This document shows positions 24,281 through 34,485 of a stretch of DNA of 64,000 nucleotides, piece after piece; position 1 is the first letter of the stretch; each line of letters starts with the position of its first letter. The position numbers and the translations under genes were made by a program. The stretch spans positions 113,818 to 177,817 of the forward strand of contig MNCI01037709.1 in the NCBI GenBank assembly GCA_015680685.1, in the 5' to 3' direction. A model generated the notes under the pieces. The model was not told the origin of the DNA. It made no database searches and saw nothing but the letters and a program-made list of their open reading frames with translations. Origin of the DNA: Gnetum montanum (lineage: Eukaryota > Streptophyta > Gnetopsida > Gnetales > Gnetaceae).

Positions 24281-26948
24281 TGTTGATGCATAAATTTTGA
24301 ACACACCAACACTTGAGAAACTCTGATGAGACGCAGATTGCACAAGCCACGATATCGTGTACACAATATTGCGGCCGACACGATATCGCGGTCCGCCACC
24401 ATATCTATAAATAAGAGGCGGCACTCTCTTCATTTCCCAATCCTAGCTAGAAGTAGCGAAGCTCTGGCAGTTTGAACACTCCAAAGTTAGATTAATTTCC
24501 CATGTGCCCGCAGTAGGAGTCCTAGAGTGAACGGCTCTTTATTCGAGCAACTTTGTAACCTGAACACAAGTTGTGTACGGCAATAAAGACGAACTTGATT
24601 GGATAAACCTTGCAGTACATGGTTTTATTTTATTGTTATTTATTGCTTTCCTAGTGCGCACGAGTACGACTTGATTACGAGCATCTACGGATGTGTACGG
24701 CTAATCAAGGAATCGGCTGCTCGTCGCAACGCGTGAGTACGACTTGATTACGAGCATTGTGACTGCTTGGTAACCCAGTAGCGTATTCCAGGATCTACGC
24801 TTGGTAATCCCAGTAGTAGTCCAATGTGTACGGCTAGTCAAGGAATCGGCTACTCATCGCTAGGCTAGAACGTGTGATAAGTACAACTTGGCTACGAGCA
24901 TCACAAGTGTGTACGGCCAGCCAAGGAATCGGCTGCTTATCACACTTAGGCTAAATAGGTGCCTTAGTATGACTACTTCAAGCACGTGCGTTACGTGTGG
25001 TGATCCAAGTAGCGATTAGCGTTTGGTAGCCACAGTTGCATGGTTCAGGGTGTGTACGGTAAGTGGGAATGGATGCTGACGCTAGTTAATTTAGACTTAG
25101 GACATTAGTTAGAGTTAGTTAGTTTCTCAACCCTTTCCCTCATAGCTTAGGAGATAAACCGAAAAATACCAAAAAAATCATATACCTCAGACTTGCTTAA
25201 CCATACACCGTGACACATACAAGCAAGCTTGGGAAGACAACGAATGATTAACCCCAAGCATTCCTTGTGGCGTTAAGGCATTTAGTCTACGAAGTTCGAC
25301 CGGATCGCGCGTACACGCTCGTATTCGTATGGTTGATTGTAGGGGTACCTCGCCACTCATCAAACTCATTTAAGGAGACTATCGCCTAGGGCACCTACAG
25401 AAACCCAGGAATAGTCTCAGTTGGAGAGAGCTATGTGACATTAAACAATTAAATGGGGATCCTACCCCCTTATGGTTGTGCATGACTATCATTCACCACC
25501 ATTCATAGTCACTTTGCACCGCTGCTATTGCTGATGTGCATTGCCTTTATGTGCTGGATTTTATTAACGTTGTTCCTTGGCTACTACCATCATCTTCCAC
25601 TACCACATGCCATTGAGAGAGAGAGAGGCCCAAAGCCCATAGGATTTCCTGTTGTTCATGTTTCTAATGTGCAGTTATAGCCATTGCCACTCATGCTTGC
25701 CACATGTTGTTCGCATTACCTACCATGCATCACCTGGAGTTGAAACTATTTGAGCTTATCCTGCACTCGTCTGCCACGTGTAGCTTGTGCATTAGTCACA
25801 CATCACTAGGAGAGGGAGAGAGAGATTTGTCTTGCCATCAACCACCATTGTCGTCATTCACAGTTGTTGCACACTGTTCACACCACTTGCCATGCACCAC
25901 CTAGAAGAGGAAGAGAGAGGTCAACCCCATTGCAAGAATGTGCTACCAAACCTTATCCTTTGCTACCAGTGCTACATCACATGTTGTTCACACCACACTT
26001 TGCCACTGTCATGAGTCATGTGCATATGTGCCTGGTTGTTATCCATGGCCATGTGTTGTTTACATTGTAGTCCATAGCTCACACACATTTCCATTCACAT
26101 GCCTACCACCACTCACTCAAAAAGGCCACCTGCTATCATTACTAGTGTTGACACCATGTGCTACCACATATGCCATCATGGTCATGTTCATGCGCATGCA
26201 TGCTTGGTTGTCGTTTGCTACTGTGCATTGTTTGTGTTGCCATCTATTACTTATGTGCCTTGTCGTTCATGCACCTACCATCACTCACTCAAAGAGGCTG
26301 CCTAATGCCACCATTGGTGTTGATGTCATGCTCTAGTGTTCACGCCTGCTATCTGAGAGAGGAGAGAAGGCTAATGTCCTTTGGTTGTTGCTCGCTACCC
26401 TCTTTTATAAGCTGTTGTCAATGGTGCCCTTTAATGCCCGTGTCCACCACTTCCACACATTTTCTACATAACACCTACCACTTACAACATAACCCTTGCC
26501 ACCAAGATGCCCACATTCTCCACCACATTGTCCACGAAATGCCCACTGTGTAACTGCTACCACCATGTCCACCGCTTGCATGTTGGTTATCCTTTTTCCT
26601 CAGAGTTGCAGTAGATTCTTTGCAATTTTCCATTTCTTTTCTCTTTTTTTATTAACTAAATATGTCATGTCGTTATAGATATTTGATATTTTTAAATCAA
26701 TTAGTTAATTAATTTTTTTAGTGACTCAAAATCTATTGAAAATAATTTGAGCCAACATCTTAAAATTGGAGTATCTTAGAGGATCAACCCCCACCATCTA
26801 TGTAAACTTTAGCTATAGTAGATTTGCTACCTTCTAATCATTTGCAAACAATCATATTATATCTAGGATACCACCTAAATAATTTTCATGGGATTAAAAC
26901 TAATTAGTCATGGACCTGTGCCTAGCATGGGCAATATTGACATGAAAA
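24281..26948 (-). repeat. 5' LTR of element A, interrupted by a solo LTR
   Basis: It starts TGTTGATGCATAAATTTTG. Without the nested 1039-base solo LTR and its 5-base duplication it is about 1.62 kb, close to the 1637 bases of the 3' copy. The right end (near CAATATTGACATGAAAA) is decayed relative to CAATGTTGGCGTCAACA at the other end, so the boundary is accurate to a few bases. Confidence 0.8.
24324..25362 (+). repeat. Solo LTR (plus orientation) inside element A's LTR
   Basis: It begins TGATGAGACGCAGATTG and ends CGCCACTCATCA, with a perfect duplication AACTC at 24319-24323 and 25363-25367. TATA box CTATAAATAAGAGG near 24405, preceded by CGATATCGTG and CGATATCGCG palindromes. Downstream are repeated blocks GTGTACGGCTAATCAAGG (near 24695, 24825, 24908) alternating with GACTTGATTACGAGCAT. 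No internal region is left, so it arose by LTR-LTR recombination. Confidence 0.92.
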
Positions 26949-27450
26949 AATACCAAAGAGAATTGGAGAAAGTGAACAACCTTGCTTAACGCCAATTTTT
27001 ATCTAAAATTGAAATTTTTTCTCAAAATTATTATATGTAATTTCAGTAATCACTTACTCATACAATTGTTGAGTTACTACAATCAAATCTAAAAGGAGGC
27101 GAATTTTATGCAAGTGCAACCATAGGTTTGTACATATCACTAAATCATATGCTATTACAACATCAATAAAACTAATAAAAAAATTTTTATTAGTCATTTT
27201 TGCAAACTTCATGTAGTGTCTAAGAGTAACTAAGTGATCAATAGTAGAGCGATTTTATCTAAAACTTGCTTGACATCTTGCCCTCACCTGGTTACCTTTA
27301 ATCCAAAAACTTATTCTCTTTTCTAGTAGAGTACCCACCAACTTAGCAAAAATATTACTCACAACAATCATTTGATAATTGTTCAAATTATTTTATCCCC
27401 TTTTGATTTTGGCCGAGAGGCCAACACATCTAGTGTGATGGTGGGTGGGA
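26949..27450 (-). pseudogene. LINE reverse transcriptase, fingers part, split by element A
   Basis: On the minus strand: NYQMIVVSNIFAKLVGTLLE, then KRISFWIKGNQVRARCQASF, then STIDHLVTLRHYMKF and NKNFFISFIDVVIAYDLV, ending with GVKQGCSLSPILFG at the edge of element A. It continues as LLLYADDVALI at 16915 on the other side of A. This is the usual block order of plant LINE RT. Stops interrupt it. Confidence 0.85.
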
Positions 27451-27566
27451 GAGGGCTAAAGTTTGTCAACATCTATTATCTAAAATTATTTTATCTATTT
27501 TCATCAAATGAAATAGAAACATTGCCATGTCAAAGCACCATGTCAAATGAAATAGAAACAACCTGG
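27451..27566. other. Short flank with a direct repeat
   Basis: Between LINE and element B. A block TCAAATGAAATAGAAACA occurs twice (near 27505 and 27543). No gene. Confidence 0.4.
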
Positions 27567-28755
27567 TGTTGATGCATAAATTTTGGTCACATCAACACCA
27601 GGAAAGAAAACTTGTTTTAGGAGACTATTGCCTAGGGTGCCTCCCGTATGGGTACAGAAATCTGGGAATAGTCTCATGTAGAGAGGGCTACATGGCCTTT
27701 TGCAAATAATAAACTAAAAAAAATCTAGAATTTAAATTAAATAATTATCTTCAATACAATAAATAACTAAAAGAAATGAATTTTCCCTGGTCCCCCGGAT
27801 GTTGCTAGTCTATGAATGCTAATGGTATCCATTGCTAGGCAGGAAGACCGTGATCGTTGGGAGATAGGGAGAGAGAGAGAGAAAGAAAGAGAGATTGCCC
27901 ACCATAGTCCATATAGGGTAGCAATTGTGGTCCTCAAAGCCTGCCACCATTTGCCACCTTTTGCGCACCACTATAGAGAGGAAGCTCGTCCACCCACGTC
28001 TGCACCATCAAGACAAGTTGTCGGCCCAAAGAAAACTGCATGTCTCATGCCCTACGCATGGCTTGCATTGCCTACATTGTTGTAGATAGAAAGAACCTTC
28101 CTGCTGTCATTGAGAAGACCCGCAAGGATCCGATTTTGAGCTGCTAGCTTCTATTTTAGACCTTCCTTAAATATTAGCCAGAAGCCTACAAAATACAAGA
28201 AAAGAAAGGAGGAAATTGCTACCTCTAGAGAGGAAGCTGCACCTCAAGACTGATAGCTAGAGCCCTTTTTTAGACCCCCTTGATTGATAGAAAGAGCCCT
28301 TTAGGAAATTGTTGCCTCTAAAGAGGAAGCCCTCCTCAAGATTGATAGAAAGAGCCCTTTAGGACTAATAGCAAGAGCCCCCCTCTTTTAGAGATGCCTC
28401 TAGGATTTCCTCTTTCTTTTTTCTAGACCCCCTGGTTTTATAGCTGCTGTAGCCATCTATATTTCATGTAACGACTACAGAAACTGCCACCATTTCTTGT
28501 GTAATAATGCCCATGTTTTCCAATTAAGGATCCACTTATGTCCGTAACTACCGAAATGTTTGTCACTAATGTATGTAACTGTTGTAACTTCTAAAACGTC
28601 TACCACTAATGTCCATAACTGCCACCATTAATGGCCACCACTCAAAAGTTTAAATGCCCACTACTTGCATGATTTTTACTATCGTTATTAAGAGAGAGAA
28701 ATAGAGATGTTGATAATCATGGCCCCATGAGAGCATGGGAGTGTTGACATCAACA
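27567..28755 (-). repeat. 3' LTR of element B
   Basis: It starts TGTTGATGCATAAATTTTGG and ends GACATCAACA. It contains several near-identical short repeats of the type GATAGAAAGAGCCCTTTAGG with GAGGAAGC blocks at 28230-28390. The plus-strand frame at 27816-28085 is inside the LTR and I do not regard it as a gene. Confidence 0.85.
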
Positions 28756-28770
28756 CTTAGCCCCCAAACT
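28756..28770 (-). promoter_or_regulatory. Polypurine tract of element B
   Basis: The element strand reads AGTTTGGGGGCTAAG directly before the LTR, a good purine tract. Confidence 0.75.
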
Positions 28771-30053
28771 TTAATTGCATGCAAGTGCAAGGAACAAGAC
28801 CACATAAATTTTAAAATGATGCAATAGGTGGGGAATCACAAACATCATAAAACAAGCAAATGAAAACTTAAAAGTAAACTAAACATGATTAAAATAACCA
28901 TATAATCAGAAGAGAACTAGACGTGGGCCACCCCAACCACACCATCTTATTTAATTGAACTCTAAATATATAATTTTATTTATTTTAACTACATATATCT
29001 ATATATAATTAAAATAAAATTATGATTTCTTTCCCAATCTTCTTACAAAGTAAAAGCCAATAACATGCGAACTACTTTGAGCACAAGACCCATACTAAAC
29101 TTAATGAGGATGACAGGCTCATATTAGATTGTGGCTAGTCACAACTTTCAGATTTTTCCTTAGAACTTTTTTTTGTTGAGATTGGAAAAGAAAATGGATG
29201 AAAAGGATTATTTGCATTTTTTCTTTTTTCTTTTTTGAAAATAGGTTCAAAAGGGGAAATGGAGGTTAGGGTTAGGATAGCTGCCAGATCCCATCACACT
29301 CAAGATTATACTACTAATGAACACGGTCCTCATTCCTTTTTTTTTAAGGAAACTTTGCCCATGGTGCACTTCATTCTTAAGGTAGGAATTTCAACATGAG
29401 TCTGTTCGATTAGCTGCATTGCCAATGAACACGGTCTTTCCGAAACTTTGCCCATGGTGCAGTTCAACCCTCATGTATGTGCTTTTAATTACGATTTGAT
29501 AACATCATAGCAGGTCTCCTAGGTGGCTAAGGGTTCTCAAGTGGAGATGAACACACTTTACCCTGTTGTTCATAGGGTAACCATGGATCATCACACTTGA
29601 GGGCTAGGGCTTATGAGAGGGAAAATGGAATTTTCCAAGGTCACCTAGTGATTATGACTAACCACTGTCCAACATCACCTATCCTACACTCACATGATCA
29701 TGATGATACATGATAAGATAGCACATATTTCATGCTCCATAATCCAACGTAACTAAAGAAACTAAAACCTTGAAAAGACTGAGAAAAATCAAAGCATTAT
29801 TGAAATATATAGTATAAAAGAGACTTTATGTAATAATAATAAGAAATATTATATACTATACTAACATTATTTTCCAGTGGTGCTCTGATGATCCAATGCC
29901 TAGTAACTCAAAAGACCATAATGATTATTAAAATCATATGCAAAGCAAAATCAAAATAATATGCCAAGAAAGAAATTATGGAAACGCAAAGAAAATATGT
30001 AGATGTAACTATACACAAATGAAATGCATGACGAAAAGGAAGAAAACATGCAA
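28771..30053 (-). other. 3' noncoding region of element B
   Basis: No gene. It is collinear with 18630-20849 of A but without the nested solo LTR, so it serves as the empty-site reference for that insertion. Confidence 0.7.
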
Positions 30054-30836
30054 CTAAGAATCTACTAGGTGTTCATGTGGGGCACCTGAGTAGAAATGCT
30101 TTGGATGGAATGCATTAAAATTTCTTGGTAACTTATATCCTTGCATAGTAGCAACCTTGTATACATTGGGGCCAATAACGTCTTTAATTCCGAATGGGCC
30201 TGACCACATAGGAGAGAACTTACCTTGAAGATTTTCTTGGTCAAATATTCTACCTTTTTTTAGGACTAGGTCTCCTATCTTAAAGACTTCATCAACGTAC
30301 TTCTTGTCAAGACATTATTTAACAATTTGTCGATGCTTAAGATTACAAAAATTAATACATAATCTTAACTTGCTTATTCATTTTGTATCAAGGCTTTCTT
30401 TGATATAAGTTTTAATGACAGGTCTAGGTCTTGGTGGGTCATCGAATATAACCTTTCTAGGAGCATGATCCATGGATGTGTCATTAAAATTTAGCACACC
30501 TTCAAATGTTTTAAGAGGTAGGATCTTATTTATATCTTTATCTTCCCCTAAAGGTGGTGGATTACTCAGATGAAATCCATCATGTTGTTGATAAGGCAAG
30601 GTGTCTCCATAGATTTCTTCCCCTTCTCTAGAACTTTGATAGGATCGGGTGGAATCTGTGTGAGAGACAGGATTTATTTTTGTAATTCGACTCGCATAGT
30701 CATTTTTAACATGTTCACTGTGCTCAACCTCAATAATCCCAACATAAAGATTAGTGTTTTGATCTTCCAAAGATTGATTTTGTTGATCCAAGGTTGTAAC
30801 TACTTGTTTGTAGAAGGGTTCTCGAGGCATAGTCAT
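30054..30836 (-). pseudogene. pol: Fused RT start and integrase C-terminal end, element B
   Basis: On the minus strand: MTMPREPFYKQVVTTLDQQN, then IFDDPPRPRPVIKTYIKES, then LRLCINFCNLKHRQIVK and LDKKYVDEVFKIGDLVLKK, then the integrase end ending at the stop at 30054-30056. The join N-L-K-H-R-Q-I-V-K is the counterpart of N-L-N-H-x-Q-I-V-K in A. B has an extra small deletion just before it that removed the ELLESKIIHLMKHSSWI stretch. Confidence 0.85.
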
Positions 30837-30857
30837 GTATTCAGATGTTCCTTTGAT

Positions 30858-31406
30858 TCAAATTAACAGTTTTGAGAAATTCGACCTAAAGAAGCCCCCA
30901 AACTTGGCTCCAAAAGTCCTAGATAAGAGCACACCATAGGCAGGTGACATGTCAACTACTAGGATATCTATGTAACATGTGAACGTAGGGTATTTTTTAA
31001 GTTGCACTTTCACTCCTTTTAATGACCCTACTATAGTTATGTTGGACCCATCAAGTTGAATCACCTTTTTCATTTGTGGTATCATTTGTGCTCCTAAAGT
31101 CTTACATACCTCAAGAGGCATGACACTAACAGTTGCTCTAGAATCCATCAAACAATTGTGAACATTCTTTCCTAAAATAATTAGAGTTGTTAGGAAAGGA
31201 GGTTGCTCATTCTTGCTCATCATGGAATTGATTACATTTTGTACAAATAATGTGTTAGAACTTTTTGTGAAGTGAACTTGCCTTTTGAGGGTTGGGGATT
31301 TTTCTTTATTGGTTTCCAGTTTACGAACTATCTCTTGAATCACCGCTTTCATTTCGTTAAATTGTAAAAGGTCATACATTGAGATGTTAGATTTAATTTT
31401 ATTCAA
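30858..31406 (-). pseudogene. Retropepsin-like protease, element B
   Basis: The 182-codon open frame reads PPFLTTLIILGKNVHNCLMD, then SRATVSVMPLEVCKTLGAQM, then VIQLDGSNITIVGSLKGVKV, YPTFTCYIDILVVDMSPAYG and VLLSRTFGAKFGGFF. It is the best-kept protease of this lineage. The catalytic triplet is D-S-R where D-S-G or D-T-G is expected, so the glycine is lost. Protease would cut the polyprotein during particle maturation. Confidence 0.85.
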
Positions 31407-31571
31407 ATCCTCAACTAGATTGTAAGTCTTGTGTTCATCTTTAGTTTCTTGTTGAGGTGGAGTTCTTTTAAGTATAGAAGGTGGCTTTGATTATTGTGGG
31501 GTGTTTGTTTGGGATGACCCAATTTGAGTATTTGTGTTACTTTGACTAGGAGCTCTTCTGTTTGGAGGAGT

Positions 31572-31960
31572 TTAAGGGTCATTCCTAGTTTGTTGCTGTG
31601 TGTTATTCATGATGTCACTAAGTTTACAGTAGTGAACGTTATGCGAGCTGAGGTCACTTACCATAACTTGCTCCAATGAGGAAACCTCTTTTTTTTCTAT
31701 TTCACAAGGTACATTAAGGACAATAATAGGAGGTTTTCCATTTTGTTGACCATGGGTGTTGTCACCATATAATGCTAAAAATTGGGGACAAGTCTTCTCA
31801 AAATGTTGCCTAGTGTTATGGAGGTGACAATAATCGTCATTGACTAATGAACTAGGCTTTTCTAGTTGTATAGGACCCTTGTTGTTGTTTCTCTTTAATT
31901 CAACTACTTTGTTTGAAAGTTTTTGAAGTGAAGTTAATATCTGAGTCATTTGATCTTGAG
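31572..31960 (-). pseudogene. gag: Gag C-terminal part with zinc knuckle, element B
   Basis: The frame MTQILTSLQKLSNKVVELKR leads to the knuckle DYCHLHNTRQHFEKTC (C-x2-H-x4-H-x4-C) near 31790-31840. The order and words match A's gag at 22542-22790. The rest of gag is hidden by the gap at 31961-32763; the A copy predicts about 1 kb of missing sequence there. Confidence 0.8.
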
Positions 31961-32763
31961 NNNNNNNNNNNNNNNNNNNNNNNNNNNNNNNNNNNNNNNN
32001 NNNNNNNNNNNNNNNNNNNNNNNNNNNNNNNNNNNNNNNNNNNNNNNNNNNNNNNNNNNNNNNNNNNNNNNNNNNNNNNNNNNNNNNNNNNNNNNNNNNN
32101 NNNNNNNNNNNNNNNNNNNNNNNNNNNNNNNNNNNNNNNNNNNNNNNNNNNNNNNNNNNNNNNNNNNNNNNNNNNNNNNNNNNNNNNNNNNNNNNNNNNN
32201 NNNNNNNNNNNNNNNNNNNNNNNNNNNNNNNNNNNNNNNNNNNNNNNNNNNNNNNNNNNNNNNNNNNNNNNNNNNNNNNNNNNNNNNNNNNNNNNNNNNN
32301 NNNNNNNNNNNNNNNNNNNNNNNNNNNNNNNNNNNNNNNNNNNNNNNNNNNNNNNNNNNNNNNNNNNNNNNNNNNNNNNNNNNNNNNNNNNNNNNNNNNN
32401 NNNNNNNNNNNNNNNNNNNNNNNNNNNNNNNNNNNNNNNNNNNNNNNNNNNNNNNNNNNNNNNNNNNNNNNNNNNNNNNNNNNNNNNNNNNNNNNNNNNN
32501 NNNNNNNNNNNNNNNNNNNNNNNNNNNNNNNNNNNNNNNNNNNNNNNNNNNNNNNNNNNNNNNNNNNNNNNNNNNNNNNNNNNNNNNNNNNNNNNNNNNN
32601 NNNNNNNNNNNNNNNNNNNNNNNNNNNNNNNNNNNNNNNNNNNNNNNNNNNNNNNNNNNNNNNNNNNNNNNNNNNNNNNNNNNNNNNNNNNNNNNNNNNN
32701 NNNNNNNNNNNNNNNNNNNNNNNNNNNNNNNNNNNNNNNNNNNNNNNNNNNNNNNNNNNNNNN
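31961..32763. other. Assembly gap of 803 n
   Basis: A run of n. By comparison with element A it should contain the N-terminal and capsid part of element B gag. Confidence 0.99.
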
Positions 32764-33236
32764 GAAAGAAAAATAAATGTATAAAATTGTAATGCTCATA
32801 AAATTAAAAGGGGAAATAGTAAAATTCAAGATTTTAAAATTGCATAATTAAGTAAAACCACCTTACGTAACCCAGGACTAAGGTAAGGACTGCCAAAACA
32901 CAAATTCAAAAATGGGACTGGAAAACAAGGATTTGAAAAAAACAACAAAAAAAAGGATTAAAGAAAAATGGGTGATGAGACTCGAAAGTTTTCAAGAAAC
33001 AAACTTTTCAGAAGAGGAAATAAAGGGATTGAAAATTATTTAAAAAGATTTTTCAAGACAACGACTGAAAATAGAAATTTTAAACAAAACAAGTTTGAAA
33101 TAAGGAAAATGAAATTTTCAGAAAATGAAAATAGAATAGGGACTAGAAAAGGACAGAAAATAGAAATTCTAAAAATGGGATAGCAACAGTGAGAATAATG
33201 GCAAGAAAAGTTGATAAACAAAAGACAAGAGAAAAG
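32764..33236 (-). other. Leader of element B
   Basis: Purine-rich on the plus strand, matching 23772-24255 of A in character. No gene. Confidence 0.5.
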
Positions 33237-33254
33237 CCCTTATTTTTAGCTCCA
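33237..33254 (-). promoter_or_regulatory. Decayed primer-binding site of element B
   Basis: The element strand reads TGGAGCTAAAAATAAGGG six bases from the LTR, a mutated form of A's TGGTGCTAGAAGGAGGG. Confidence 0.6.
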
Positions 33255-33260
33255 AAAAGG

Positions 33261-34485
33261 TGTTGATGCATAAATTTTAATAGCACCAACACCAAGAAAG
33301 AAAACTCGTTTTAGGAGACTATTGCCTAGGGTGTCTCTCATATGGGTACAGAAACCTAGGAATAGTCTTAGCTGGAAAGGGCTACGTGGCCTTTTGCAAA
33401 TAATAAACTAAAAAAATATAGAATTTAAATTAAATAATTGTCTTCAATATAATAAATAATTAAAAGAAATAAATTTTTCCTAATCCCATTGACATTGATG
33501 GTCTGTGAAAGTTGATGGTATCCACTGCTAGGCAGGAATACCGCAATCGCCACGAGATAGGGAGAGAGAGAGAAAAAAAAGAAAGAGAGATTGCCCACTG
33601 CAGTCCATGCATGCAGGGTAGCAACTATGGGCCTCAAAGCTTGCCACTATCTACCACCTTTTATGCACTGCTATAGAGAGGAAGATCGTCCACCCATGTT
33701 TGCACCATCGAGACAAGCTGTTGGCCCAACGAAAATTGCACGTCTCATGCCCTGCGCATTGGTTGCACTACCTGCATTGTTACAAATAGAAAGAAGAGAG
33801 AAAGAAGCCTCCTGTCATCGTCGAGAAGACCCGCAAAGATCCGATTTTGAGTCGCTAGCTCCTATTTTGGACCTTTCTTGAAGATCAGCTAGAAGTCTAC
33901 AAAATACAAGAAAGAAAGGAGGAAACCGCTACCTCTAGAGAGGAAGCTGCCCCTCAAGATTGATAGCTAGAGCCCTTTTTGGATCCCCTTGATTAATAGA
34001 AAGAGCCCCCCTTCAAGACTGATAGAAAGAGCCCTTTAGGAAATCGTTGCCTCTGAAGAGGAAGCCCTCCTCAAGACTGATAAAAAAAGATCTTTAGGAT
34101 TGATAGCAAGAGCCCCCCTCTTTTAGAAATCCCTCTAGGATTTCCTCTTTCTTTTTTGCAGATCCCCTTGGTTTTATAGCCACTACGGCCATCTACATTT
34201 TATGTAACGGCTATAGAAACCGTCACCACTTCTTGTGTAATAATGCCCATGTTTTCCAATTAAGTTCCCACTTATGTCTATAACTACCGAAACGTCTATC
34301 ACTAATGTCTCTGTAACTGCTGTAACTTCTAAAACATCTACCACTAATGTCTGTAACTACCACCATTAATGACCACCACCCAGCAGTTTAAATGCACACT
34401 ACTCTTATGATTTTTACTATGGTTATTAAGAGAGAGAAATAGAGACGTTGATGATCATGGCTCCATGAAAAGATGGGAGTGTTAA
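33261..34485 (-). repeat. 5' LTR of element B
   Basis: It starts TGTTGATGCATAAATTTTAA and is collinear with the 3' LTR through GATCATGGCTCCATG. The terminal ATCAACA is missing at the right, where the sequence reads GTGTTAACTGG. Confidence 0.8.

Larger units (their letters stand above)
16978..26948 (-). mobile_element. Element A: non-autonomous Ty3/gypsy LTR retrotransposon inserted in LINE
   Basis: LTRs at 16978-18614 and 24281-26948 (the second includes a nested solo LTR) bound a 5.7-kb internal region on the minus strand: primer site, gag, protease, then a direct join from the first RT block to the end of integrase. Insertion split one LINE RT gene. The flanking five bases are GATAT and about AATAC, a decayed duplication. 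The LTR termini TGTTGATG...CAACA differ from those of the C/D/E/G family. Confidence 0.85.
27567..34485 (-). mobile_element. Element B: relative of A, non-autonomous Ty3/gypsy retrotransposon
   Basis: LTRs at 27567-28755 and 33261-34485 on the minus strand bound a region with part of gag, protease, and the same RT-to-integrase end join as A. An 803-base sequencing gap covers the N-terminal gag. The flanks CCTGG (27562-27566) and ACTGG (near 34485) are a possible decayed duplication; the right LTR end has lost its last bases. The LTRs differ internally from A's, sharing only the outer 150 or so bases, so B is a separate subfamily. Confidence 0.8.

Noticed and set aside
27816-28085. 89-codon frame and its counterpart at 33591-33881 as a conserved gene
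   Set aside because: Both lie at the same position in the two LTRs of element B, so their similarity comes from LTR duplication.
31900-32829. Long frames across 31900-32829 on both strands
   Set aside because: They consist of the 803-base n gap and have no real sequence.
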